A stretch of 14,287 bases of DNA. It comes from JBFMFE01 sp040752295 (lineage in GTDB: Bacteria > UBP15 > UBA6099 > JBFMBQ01). Where the stretch lies: NCBI GenBank assembly GCA_040752295.1, contig JBFMFE010000009.1, positions 1 to 14,287 on the forward strand. The letters run 5' to 3'. Below, piece by piece: positions 5,303 through 11,830 of the stretch. The notes under the pieces are model-generated. The model saw only the letters and a list, made by a program, of their open reading frames with translations. It did no database searches and had not been told where the DNA came from. Within the stretch, counting starts at the first letter, position 1; each line of letters begins with the position of its first letter. The translations under genes and the position numbers were made by a program.

Positions 5303-6676
5303 ATGTACGAAAACACCGAAAAGATGCTGAAAGCCGTATCGGGCGCCGTGGAGATAGAGGACGGCGAGACCATCGTGACGGGCGAGGAGAGGCTCGTCGG
5401 GGGAGTGATAGACGACCTCATCAGGACCGCGACACTTCACGATGACGAGAAAACGAAATCGGCGGCACGCTGGATAATCAGGGAGTCGGCGCAGGCGCTG
5501 GGGATTTATCCCGCGTCCATAAACGACCTGTATCTCGCGCGTGGACGCGGGGAGGTTAAAGGGGACTTCTCTGTCCCCGCCGTCAACATACGGTTTCTGA
5601 CCTACGACGTGGCGAGGGCGCTGTTCAGGGCGGCGCGCAGGAACAACTCACTTGCTTTCATCTTCGAGATCGCCAAAAGCGAGATGGGCTACACGTTCCA
5701 GCAGCCCGGGGAGTACGCGCCGAACATCATCGCCGCCGCAATCAGGGAGCGCCACCGCGGTCCGGTCTTCATACAGGGCGACCACTACCAGTTGAAGGCG
5801 AAAAACTTCAGAAAAGACGCCGCGGCTGAAAAAGAATCCGTCAAGAAGCTCATCAGCGACTCCATCGCCGCTGGGTTTTTCAACATTGATATAGACTCGT
5901 CAACGCTCGTTGACCTCGACCGCCCGACCATTGACGAACAGCAAAAGGACAACTACGAGGTCACCGCCGAGCTGACGCGCTTCATCCGCGGCATCGAGCC
6001 GGAGGGCGTGACCGTCTCGGTCGGCGGCGAGATCGGCGAGGTCGGTCACAAGAACAGCACCGAGGAGGAACTCATCGCGTACATGGAGGGGCTTAACGCG
6101 AGCCTGCCGGGCGGCATGACGGGCATCAGCAAGGTGAGCGTCCAGACCGGCACCACGCACGGCGGCGTGCCCCTGCCCGACGGCTCGATAGCGGACGTCA
6201 AACTCGATTTCGACACGCTCGAAAGGCTATCGAGGCTCGCCGTGGAACGCTACGGACTGGGCGGCGCCGTCCAGCACGGCGCCTCCACTCTCCCCGACGA
6301 GCTTTTCGACAAATTCCCCGCGCACAGGTGCAACGAAATCCACCTCGCCACCGGCTTCCAGAACATCGTGTTCGAGTCGCCCAGGTTCCCCGACGAAGTG
6401 AAACGCGCGATGAACGCTTACATCATGGAGCACTTCGCCGACGAGAGAAACCCCGGGTGGAGCGACGAGCAGTTCCTTTACAAGCTCAGAAAAAAGGGAT
6501 GGGGACCTTACAAAAAGCAGCTCTGGGACATGCCCGGGGTCACGATTGACGCCGTCTGCCGCGAACTCGAGGACAAGTTCGATTTTCTCTTCAGGAAGCT
6601 CAAGAGCGTGGACACGAGGGACGTCGTTCTCGAAAAGGTGCGCCCGGTCAGGGTGTCCGCGCCGAAGCCTTTCTGA
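5303..6676 (+). CDS. class II (zinc) aldolase-family protein, ketose-bisphosphate aldolase-like
   Basis: This 457-residue protein keeps the class II aldolase core, which cleaves or joins ketose bisphosphates using a divalent metal. Candidate metal and catalytic residues are His161 in QGDHYQ, Asp196/Asp198 in NIDIDSS, Glu243 in GGEIGEVG, His286 in TGTTHGG and His325 in VQHGAS. It is about 100 residues longer than the typical E. coli FbaA-type enzyme. Roughly 85 residues precede the barrel start (FSVPAVNIR, 89-97), and a helical C-terminal tail (about 365-457) contains the ERNPGWSDEQ and WGPYKKQLWD segments. The ATG is supported by a strong ribosome site. purH follows after 92 bases on the same strand, without a clear terminator between. 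Fructose-1,6-bisphosphate is the likely substrate, but tagatose-bisphosphate or another ketose phosphate is possible. Confidence 0.8.
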   Translation: MYENTEKMLKAVSGAVEIEDGETIVTGEERLVGGVIDDLIRTATLHDDEKTKSAARWIIRESAQALGIYPASINDLYLARGRGEVKGDFSVPAVNIRFLTYDVARALFRAARRNNSLAFIFEIAKSEMGYTFQQPGEYAPNIIAAAIRERHRGPVFIQGDHYQLKAKNFRKDAAAEKESVKKLISDSIAAGFFNIDIDSSTLVDLDRPTIDEQQKDNYEVTAELTRFIRGIEPEGVTVSVGGEIGEVGHKNSTEEELIAYMEGLNASLPGGMTGISKVSVQTGTTHGGVPLPDGSIADVKLDFDTLERLSRLAVERYGLGGAVQHGASTLPDELFDKFPAHRCNEIHLATGFQNIVFESPRFPDEVKRAMNAYIMEHFADERNPGWSDEQFLYKLRKKGWGPYKKQLWDMPGVTIDAVCRELEDKFDFLFRKLKSVDTRDVVLEKVRPVRVSAPKPF

Positions 6677-6768
6677 ACCTGCGGACCGAGGCGCGCCCCG
6701 CGTTGAAAAAAGTCCGCACGCCCGGGTCGGACCCCGGCTGCCGCGCGGACGTTCCGGAGGAGTGACAC

Positions 6769-8565
6769 GTGCTTAAAATCACGAGAGCGGTCATAAGCGT
6801 CAGCGACAAGGCCGGTATAGCTGAGTTCGCGCGGTTCCTGAGCGAAAACGGCGTCGAGATCGTCTCGACGGGCGGCACGGCGGAACTCCTCGGAAGGCAC
6901 GGCGTCGAGGTCGTTCCCATCCGCGAGATCACCGGCAACGATAAGGACGACTACTTCGACGGCAGGATGAAGACGATCTCGTTCCGGTACGAGAGCGCGC
7001 TGCTCTACCGCAGGGACGATCCGCGGCACGCCGCGCAGGCGCGTGAGCTGGGCATACCGCGCGTTGACCTCGTCGTGTGCAACCTGTACCCGTTCGAAAA
7101 GGCGACCGCCGGCGCGGACGTCACCGTCGAGCAGGCGGTCGAGAACATTGACATCGGCGGTCCCTGCATGGTGAGAGCAGCGGCAAAGAACCACGAGGGC
7201 GTCGCGGTCGTCGTGAACCCCGAGCGCTACGCGGGGATCATGGAAGAGATGCGTAAGACCGGCGGTTGCGTCTCGCCCGAGACACGGAGGAAACTCGCCG
7301 CGGAGGCTTTCGAGCGGACCGCCGATTACGACGCCGCCATCGGCGCGTTCTTCGCGGACCGGTTCCTCGGACGCCGCGAAAAGCGCCTGAAGTACACCGC
7401 CGGCGCGCAGCTCGGGCGCTACGCCGAGAACTGGCACCAGAAGGGCTGGCTCTACAAAGCCACGGCGGGGGATGAACCCGGCGCTCCCGGCGCGGAACAG
7501 CTCATGGGCGGCGCGCTCGGATACAACAACTACCTTGACGCGGAGGCGGCGCTTGCCACCGCGCTCGAATTCCCCGGCGCCGCCGCGGTGTCCATCATCA
7601 AACACGCGAATCCGTGCGGACTCGCCACCGGCGCCGCGCTCGAGGCAGCGTTCGAGCGCGCGTGGCAGGGCGACCCGGTCAGCGCCTTCGGAAGCGTCAT
7701 CGCCGTCACCGTCCCGCTCGACGTGCCCACGGCGAGGCTCCTCGCCGACAGGTTCGTCGAGGTGCTCCTCGCGCCGTCGGCGCCGGACGACGTCATCGCT
7801 TTTCTCGCGGGCAAAAAGTCGGCGCTGCGCGTTCTCGCGTACGGCGGCGTTCCGTCCGCGGGCGCGCGGAGCGGGGGGGCGCCGCCCTCAAAACCCACCG
7901 TTCTGAGGGCGATCACCGGCGGGCTGCTCGAACAGGAGCGGGACGATCTGTACTACCTCGCGGACGCCGCCGCGGAGCTTTTCCGCCCCGCGCGTCCGAT
8001 GCAGTGCCCCAACAGCGGGAAAACGCTCCGTGTGGGGATCGTCACGAAGAGGGGCGTTCCGCCGGCGCGCGCCGGACTCGTTGACTTCGCCCTCCGCCAC
8101 GTCAAGCACGTGAAGTCAAACGCAATCACGATCGCGCGCGAGTACGCGGACGGATACTACCAGGTTTTAGGCATGGGATGCGGACAGCCGAACCGCAGGG
8201 ACTCGGTCGCGCTCGCGGGGTCGCGAGCCGTTGAGAACCTGCGGAGGGAATTCTGCGCTGAGGAAACGGGCGGGGGCGGACGCGAGGCGCAGGTGCGCAG
8301 GCTTGAGGCGGAGCCGGGCGGCGCGCTGGAGAAGTACCTTGAGAGGGAAGACGCGTACGTCCGCGCTCAGCTCGAGAGCGACAGGGTATTGCTGGTGTCG
8401 GACGCGTTTTTCCCGTTCCGCGACGGGCTTGACAACGCCGCCGCGACCGGTGTCAAGCACGTTGTGGCGCCGGGCGGCTCGGTGCGCGACGACGAGGTGA
8501 TCGCCGCCGCCGAGGAGCACGGCATCGCGATGATCTTCACCGGCGTCAGAAAATTCTTCCACTGA
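6769..8565 (+). CDS. purH: bifunctional AICAR formyltransferase / IMP cyclohydrolase
   Basis: PurH carries out the last two steps of purine synthesis, formylating AICAR with 10-formyl-tetrahydrofolate and closing the ring to IMP. The N-terminal MGS-like cyclohydrolase domain (1 to about 200) shows VISVSDKAG, STGGTAELL, VVCNLYPFEK with Tyr107, NIDIGG and RAAAKNH with Lys140. The formyltransferase domain (about 205-598) shows IKHANPCGLA with the catalytic Lys-His pair at 278-279, SAFGSVIAV, GCGQPNRRDS, SDAFFPFRDGLDNAA, APGGSVRDDEVI and the terminal FTGVRKFFH. Start is GTG at 6769, six bases after GGAGGAG. At 598 residues it is longer than the roughly 530 of E. coli. Part of the excess is a Gly/Pro/Ser-rich insert near 362-376 and a charged linker near 498-530. 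The usual cyclohydrolase KTLHP motif is altered; see findings. Confidence 0.95.
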   Translation: MLKITRAVISVSDKAGIAEFARFLSENGVEIVSTGGTAELLGRHGVEVVPIREITGNDKDDYFDGRMKTISFRYESALLYRRDDPRHAAQARELGIPRVDLVVCNLYPFEKATAGADVTVEQAVENIDIGGPCMVRAAAKNHEGVAVVVNPERYAGIMEEMRKTGGCVSPETRRKLAAEAFERTADYDAAIGAFFADRFLGRREKRLKYTAGAQLGRYAENWHQKGWLYKATAGDEPGAPGAEQLMGGALGYNNYLDAEAALATALEFPGAAAVSIIKHANPCGLATGAALEAAFERAWQGDPVSAFGSVIAVTVPLDVPTARLLADRFVEVLLAPSAPDDVIAFLAGKKSALRVLAYGGVPSAGARSGGAPPSKPTVLRAITGGLLEQERDDLYYLADAAAELFRPARPMQCPNSGKTLRVGIVTKRGVPPARAGLVDFALRHVKHVKSNAITIAREYADGYYQVLGMGCGQPNRRDSVALAGSRAVENLRREFCAEETGGGGREAQVRRLEAEPGGALEKYLEREDAYVRAQLESDRVLLVSDAFFPFRDGLDNAAATGVKHVVAPGGSVRDDEVIAAAEEHGIAMIFTGVRKFFH

Positions 8566-8581
8566 CGCCGCCGGCGAGCTT

Positions 8582-8632
8582 AATTCCGGGGACGCAGTAG
8601 TTTGCCTGCGGCGGCGAGGGAATTCCGGGGAC
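8582..8632. repeat. pair of 12-bp direct repeats AATTCCGGGGAC
   Basis: Two identical 12-base copies lie at 8582-8593 and 8621-8632, 39 bases apart, just after the purH stop codon. Such AATTCCGGGGAC blocks resemble dispersed repeats seen next to REP-associated or IS200-like elements, an association I recall rather than can test here. The second copy also forms the left arm of the terminator hairpin. Confidence 0.6.
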
Positions 8633-8647
8633 ATGACCGGAATTTTT
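8621..8647 (+). terminator. intrinsic terminator downstream of purH
   Basis: AATTCCGG (8621-8628) pairs perfectly with CCGGAATT (8637-8644) over an eight-base loop, and the 3' arm runs into a five-T tract (8643-8647). It lies 55 bases after the purH stop on the same strand. Its left arm is shared with the second AATTCCGGGGAC repeat. Confidence 0.6.
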
Positions 8648-8666
8648 CTGTAAATGTTTTTTCTTT

Positions 8667-8801
8667 CGTGCCCGTGTGCGTGCCCCTACCCGTGCTCCTG
8701 CCCGTGCCCGTGTGCGTCCCCTGCCCGTGTGCGTGCCCGTGCCCGTGTGCGTGTCCGAAAAGAAACAAAAGAATGCGGGCACGGGCAGGGGCACGGGCAC
8801 G
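8667..8801. repeat. 15-unit hexamer repeat with a complementary arm
   Basis: Bases 8667-8756 are fifteen tandem six-base units, mostly CGTGCC, CGTGTG and variants, with one phase slip near 8715-8726. Bases 8775-8801 carry the reverse complement of this type of sequence. For example, 8691-8710 can pair with 8776-8795 with one mismatch, so the block can fold into a long GC-rich hairpin. Open frames cross it, but they would encode low-complexity Cys-Pro or Arg-Ala strings and are not genes. With the purH terminator, this accounts for the stretch between purH and the cold-shock gene terminator. Confidence 0.85.
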
Positions 8802-8841
8802 ACGATTCGGAAATCCGACGTCGAAAAATGCGAAAGTACAC

Positions 8842-8874
8842 AAAAAGAAAAACCCGGGAGAAATGTCCCCCGGG
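8842..8874 (-). terminator. intrinsic terminator of the cold-shock gene
   Basis: On the minus strand, CCCGGGGGA (complement of 8866-8874) pairs with TCTCCCGGG (complement of 8853-8861) in a 9-bp stem with one G-T wobble and a four-base loop. A T-rich run (complement of 8842-8852) follows. It lies 26 bases after the cold-shock stop codon and is a textbook rho-independent terminator. Confidence 0.85.
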
Positions 8875-8900
8875 CTGGGTTTACCGGCTTTGCGGCGCTC

Positions 8901-9104
8901 TCAGCGAGGCACCACGTTGGAAGCCTGCTTGCCCTTGGGTCCCTCCACTATGTCGAACTCGACCCTCTGACCTTCCTTGAGGCTCCTGTACCCGTCGCCC
9001 TTGATGGACGTGTAGTGGACGAAGATGTCCTCGCTGCCGGGGATCTCGATGAAACCGAACCCCTTCTTGTCGTTGAACCACTTTACCGTTCCTGATACGC
9101 TCAC
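8901..9104 (-). CDS. CspA-family cold-shock / nucleic-acid chaperone protein
   Basis: This 67-residue protein is a single cold-shock domain, an OB-fold that binds single-stranded RNA or DNA. The two RNA-binding motifs are present: KGFGFI (RNP1, residues 14-19) and DIFVHY (RNP2, 26-31). The family signature GTVKWFNDKKGFGFI lies at residues 5-19, and the end reads VEGPKGKQASNVV. Length and composition are typical. The start is GTG at 9104, nine bases after AAGGAG. It is a single-gene unit with its own consensus-like promoter at 9241-9268, a leader of about 130 nt and a strong terminator at 8842-8874. Which paralogue it is (cold-inducible or constitutive) cannot be told from sequence. Confidence 0.96.
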   Translation of the reverse strand: MSVSGTVKWFNDKKGFGFIEIPGSEDIFVHYTSIKGDGYRSLKEGQRVEFDIVEGPKGKQASNVVPR

Positions 9105-9234
9105 AATTACACACTCCTTGCTGCAAATTTAGTGTAGATGCCGTGCCGGGGTATCCGAAGCTGACTTCCTGCTGTTAATAGTTCTTTTACCGCAGTACTC
9201 CAACTTCTCCGACTCCCAACAATCTACGACTATG
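9105..9234 (-). promoter_or_regulatory. long 5' leader of the cold-shock mRNA
   Basis: If transcription starts about seven bases after the -10 at 9241-9246, the mRNA has a leader of about 130 nt before the GTG at 9104. Long structured leaders act as temperature-responsive elements in E. coli cspA (about 160 nt). The comparison is by length and gene type only. I did not identify a specific thermosensor fold. Confidence 0.45.
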
Positions 9235-9240
9235 CGATGA

Positions 9241-9268
9241 ATTTTATGAGTCATGGCTGGAATGTCAA
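9241..9268 (-). promoter_or_regulatory. sigma70-type promoter of the cold-shock gene
   Basis: The complement of 9263-9268 is a perfect TTGACA and the complement of 9241-9246 is TAAAAT, five of six consensus positions, with a 16-bp spacer. It points toward the cold-shock gene, and no other gene lies between. Confidence 0.7.
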
Positions 9269-9360
9269 CAGTTTTCAGAAATTTTTTTTGCGGCGCCGCA
9301 CAGTACCCCAGCCAAGGCGCCGCCGGGACGGTGAGCCTGAAAACGGACACGAGCGGACGG

Positions 9361-9389
9361 TGGAAATCCGCCCGGAAGTTCTATATAAA
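9361..9389 (+). promoter_or_regulatory. candidate promoter for the zinc-ribbon / DUF362 / polyferredoxin operon
   Basis: TGGAAA (9361-9366) and TATAAA (9384-9389) are 17 bp apart in an otherwise GC-rich stretch. Each hexamer matches its consensus moderately (four and five of six). A transcript from about 9396 would have a leader of about 155 nt before the first start codon at 9551. The rest of 9269-9550 holds nothing I can support as a gene. Confidence 0.35.
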
Positions 9390-9550
9390 ATAAACAGCGA
9401 CGGGACGTTACACGCGGAACGAGCGGGCGGAAACGGCTGCGAACGCCCGCGTTGACAGCCGGCGCGGAACACGCGGGAGCGGCACCAGACCGAAGAACCG
9501 CCGGTACGCCGCCGGAACGCGGAATTCATGGAAGACGCGCGGACTCGATC

Positions 9551-9766
9551 ATGAACCACACGCGGACGGGACGCCCGGAAAACTTCGCGGAGTTCACGGC
9601 GTCGCAGCTCTACTGCCGCCGCTGCGGGCGCGCCACCCCGGTTAAAAGCCGCCTCCTTCTCGTCCTCCCGGGCGGCGACGTCATCGAGTACGTCTGCGCC
9701 GCGTGCGGCGAGTCCCTCGGCACGAGGCGCGAAACGCGCCCGCGTGAATTGCTGATCGGCACGTGA
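9551..9766 (+). CDS. small two-CxxC zinc-ribbon protein
   Basis: The 71-residue product has paired cysteine knuckles, YCRRC (Cys22, Cys25) and VCAAC (Cys49, Cys52), separated by a beta-rich LLLVLPGGDVIEY segment. This is a zinc-ribbon arrangement. The frame is open upstream to 9452, but the upstream residues are Ala/Gly/Arg-rich and low in complexity, so the ATG at 9551 is preferred despite a weak ribosome site. There is no signal peptide or membrane segment, so it is likely cytoplasmic. It is the first gene of a plus-strand set, 32 bases before the first DUF362 gene. Similar small zinc-ribbon proteins of unknown role are, as I recall, found in other bacteria. A nucleic-acid-binding or regulatory role is possible but not shown. 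Confidence 0.72.
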   Translation: MNHTRTGRPENFAEFTASQLYCRRCGRATPVKSRLLLVLPGGDVIEYVCAACGESLGTRRETRPRELLIGT

Positions 9767-9798
9767 TCCCCCGCCGGACGCGGTGAGGAGAAACGGAC

Positions 9799-10851
9799 GT
9801 GCAGCGGAAAAAACAGCGCGGAAGGATCAACCGGCGCGATTTTCTCAAAGCCGCCGGCGCCGCCGCGGGATTGTTCCTCGAAAAAACGGGCGTCTTCGTT
9901 TCTCCCGCCGCCGCCGCTCCCGTTCCGCGGCAGTCCGCCCGGTCAAGCCGCATCGTGCGCGTCCGTTCCGACGGCGTCTGGCAGGACGCGCTGAAACCCA
10001 GCGCCGGCGTCGTCCGCAAAATGCTCAGCGCGGGGATACGCGTGTTCACGGGCAAAGACGCCGACGATGAAGCCTGGGGAAGTCTCTTCTCGCCGGACGA
10101 CGTCGTTGGAATCAAGCTCAGCGCGCTCGGCGGCGCGCGCCTGTCTTCCAACAGGGAACTCACCGACTCAATCATCGAGGGACTGCTCGCGGCGGGCGTG
10201 AAGGAAAACAACATCATCGTCTGGGAACGCTTCGCCCACGACCTTCCCGCCCTCGGCTTCAAGAGAAACACCGGCTCGAAGGGCGTCCGCTGCTACACCT
10301 CGGAGGTCTTCGGCGGCTCGGGCGGCAGGGGGTACGACCCCGACGTGTTCATCCAGCAGGGAGACGTCCGCGCGCCGGTCTCCATGATCGTCACGCGCGA
10401 CGTCACGGCGCTCATCAACGTGCCCGTACTCAAAGACCACGAAGTGGCGGGCATAACGAACACGCTGAAAAACATCGCGTTCGGCTCGCTGCACAACACC
10501 AATAAGCTTCACGGAAACGGCTGCGACCCCGCCATCGCCGACGCCTGCGCACTCCCCCAGATACGGGGCAAGCTCCGCCTGTGCGTCGTGGACGCCCTCA
10601 GATGCGTTTACGACGGCGGACCGCTCGACAGCCCGCGGCACAAATGGAACCAGAACGAAATCCACGTCGGCGCAGACATGGTCGCTCTCGACGCCATCGG
10701 GTGGGAGATAATCGAGGCGAAGCGCGCGGAAAACGGGCTGCGGTCACTCGAACGCGCCGGTCGCAAACCGGTTCACGTGCTCACCGCCGAAAAAAGAGGG
10801 CTTGGCACGACCGACATGAAAAACGTTGACGTTCGGGAGGTGCGCATGTGA
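9799..10851 (+). CDS. Tat-exported DUF362 protein (first of two)
   Basis: This 350-residue protein begins with a twin-arginine signal, NRRDFLKAAGAAAG at residues 11-24, with a likely cleavage site after the AAAA run near residue 40, so it should be exported folded. The mature part matches the DUF362 family: VVGIKLSALGG (102-112), DSIIEGLLAAGV, INVPVLKDHEVAGITNTLKN with the characteristic lysine-histidine pair, and a C-terminal part following VVDALRCVYDGGP. DUF362 proteins are often found with ferredoxin domains, and their biochemical role is not settled. The start is GTG at 9799, eight bases after GAGGAG. The stop codon overlaps the next gene's start by 4 nt. Export by Tat suggests a bound cofactor, although few cysteines are present. 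Confidence 0.85.
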   Translation: MQRKKQRGRINRRDFLKAAGAAAGLFLEKTGVFVSPAAAAPVPRQSARSSRIVRVRSDGVWQDALKPSAGVVRKMLSAGIRVFTGKDADDEAWGSLFSPDDVVGIKLSALGGARLSSNRELTDSIIEGLLAAGVKENNIIVWERFAHDLPALGFKRNTGSKGVRCYTSEVFGGSGGRGYDPDVFIQQGDVRAPVSMIVTRDVTALINVPVLKDHEVAGITNTLKNIAFGSLHNTNKLHGNGCDPAIADACALPQIRGKLRLCVVDALRCVYDGGPLDSPRHKWNQNEIHVGADMVALDAIGWEIIEAKRAENGLRSLERAGRKPVHVLTAEKRGLGTTDMKNVDVREVRM

Positions 10852-11816
10852 CGCGCTTGTCCGGCGGCTTCACGCGGCGCGACTTCCTGAAAACCGCCGC
10901 CGGCGCGCTCGCGTGCGCGGGGCTGCTTCCGGTGTGCGCCGCGTCATGCAAATCCGGATTCTCGCGCGTGAAGACAGCTCATGCCCGCAAACGGCGCGCG
11001 GTCGAACTCAACCCCGGCGTCTTCGTCGCCCGCGGAACCGACCCGCGCGCCCTCACCTTGTCCGCCGTGCGCGCCGCCGGCGGAATCGAAAAACTCGTGC
11101 GAAAGGGCGACAGGGTCGTCATCAAGCCCAACATGTCGTGGGACCGCGCGCCCCGGCAGGCGGCGACAACCAATCCGGACGTCGTCGCGGCGCTGGTGGA
11201 ACTCTCGCTCGGCGCCGGCGCCGCCTCCGTGCTCGTCGTTGACCGCCCCTGCAACGAGGCGCGCCGCACGTACGAGCATTCCGGCGTCGCGCGCGCAGCC
11301 GAACGCGCCGGCGCGCGCGTGCCGCTGCCCGACGAACGAAGGTTCGTCGTCATCCCGATACCGGACGCCCGCGTCCTCAAAACGTGCCCCGTCAACCGCG
11401 ACGTCCTCGAAGCCGACGTCTTCATCAACGTCCCCATCGTCAAACACCACGGCTACACGCGCCTCACCATCGGTCTCAAGAACCTCATGGGCTGCGCCGG
11501 CGGCGACAGAGGCTTCTGGCACAGGGACAACCTCCACCAGCGCATCGCCGACATCGCGCTCGCGCTCCCCGCCGACCTCACCGTCGTTGACGCCTTCCGC
11601 GTCCTCACCGCTCACGGTCCCCAGGGCGGGCATCCCGACGACGTCCGCGAAGTCGGCGCGGTCGCCGCCGCCGCCGACCCCGTCGCCGCCGACGCGTTCG
11701 GCGCGTCGCTCCTCGGCGCCGACCCGCGCGGCGTGGACCATATCCGCATCGCCCACGAAATGGGGCTTGGCGAAATAGACCTCTCGGCGCTGACGGTCGA
11801 GGACTTCAGCGTCTGA
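10848..11816 (+). CDS. Tat-exported DUF362 protein (second of two)
   Basis: The 322-residue product is a diverged paralogue of the upstream gene. Its twin-arginine signal is TRRDFLKTAAGALACAG (residues 9-25), followed by cysteines at 30 and 34. The AASC sequence at 31-34 is a poor lipobox, so lipoprotein anchoring is only possible. The DUF362 core shows VVIKPNMSWDRAP, TTNPDVVAALVELSLGAG, VLVVDRPCN, FINVPIVKHHGYTRLTIGLKNLMGC and the terminal VAADAFGASLLGADP segment. The GTG start at 10848 overlaps the previous stop in a GTGA, with GGGAGG seven bases upstream, so the pair is translationally coupled. The polyferredoxin gene follows after 14 bases, suggesting an electron-transfer partnership outside the cytoplasmic membrane. 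Confidence 0.87.
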   Translation: MTRLSGGFTRRDFLKTAAGALACAGLLPVCAASCKSGFSRVKTAHARKRRAVELNPGVFVARGTDPRALTLSAVRAAGGIEKLVRKGDRVVIKPNMSWDRAPRQAATTNPDVVAALVELSLGAGAASVLVVDRPCNEARRTYEHSGVARAAERAGARVPLPDERRFVVIPIPDARVLKTCPVNRDVLEADVFINVPIVKHHGYTRLTIGLKNLMGCAGGDRGFWHRDNLHQRIADIALALPADLTVVDAFRVLTAHGPQGGHPDDVREVGAVAAAADPVAADAFGASLLGADPRGVDHIRIAHEMGLGEIDLSALTVEDFSV

Positions 11817-11830
11817 CCCACCCTTACGCC

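Noticed and set aside
5041..5421. N-terminal extension of the desulfurase frame
   Set aside because: The added residues have no homology to the family, overlap the divergent aldolase gene, and lie upstream of the likely promoter at 5084-5089.
6730..6745. CCGGG/CCCGG hairpin between the aldolase and purH genes
   Set aside because: The stem is 5 bp and no T run follows, so it is not a credible terminator. The two genes are more likely co-transcribed.
6508..7605. Minus-strand open frame of 365 codons opposite the aldolase 3' end and purH
   Set aside because: It spans the boundary of two well-supported plus-strand genes and has no family features.
9129..9350. 73-codon minus-strand frame upstream of the cold-shock gene
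   Set aside because: Its start lies upstream of the cold-shock promoter, and the promoter and leader lie inside it. It has no ribosome site or recognisable domain.
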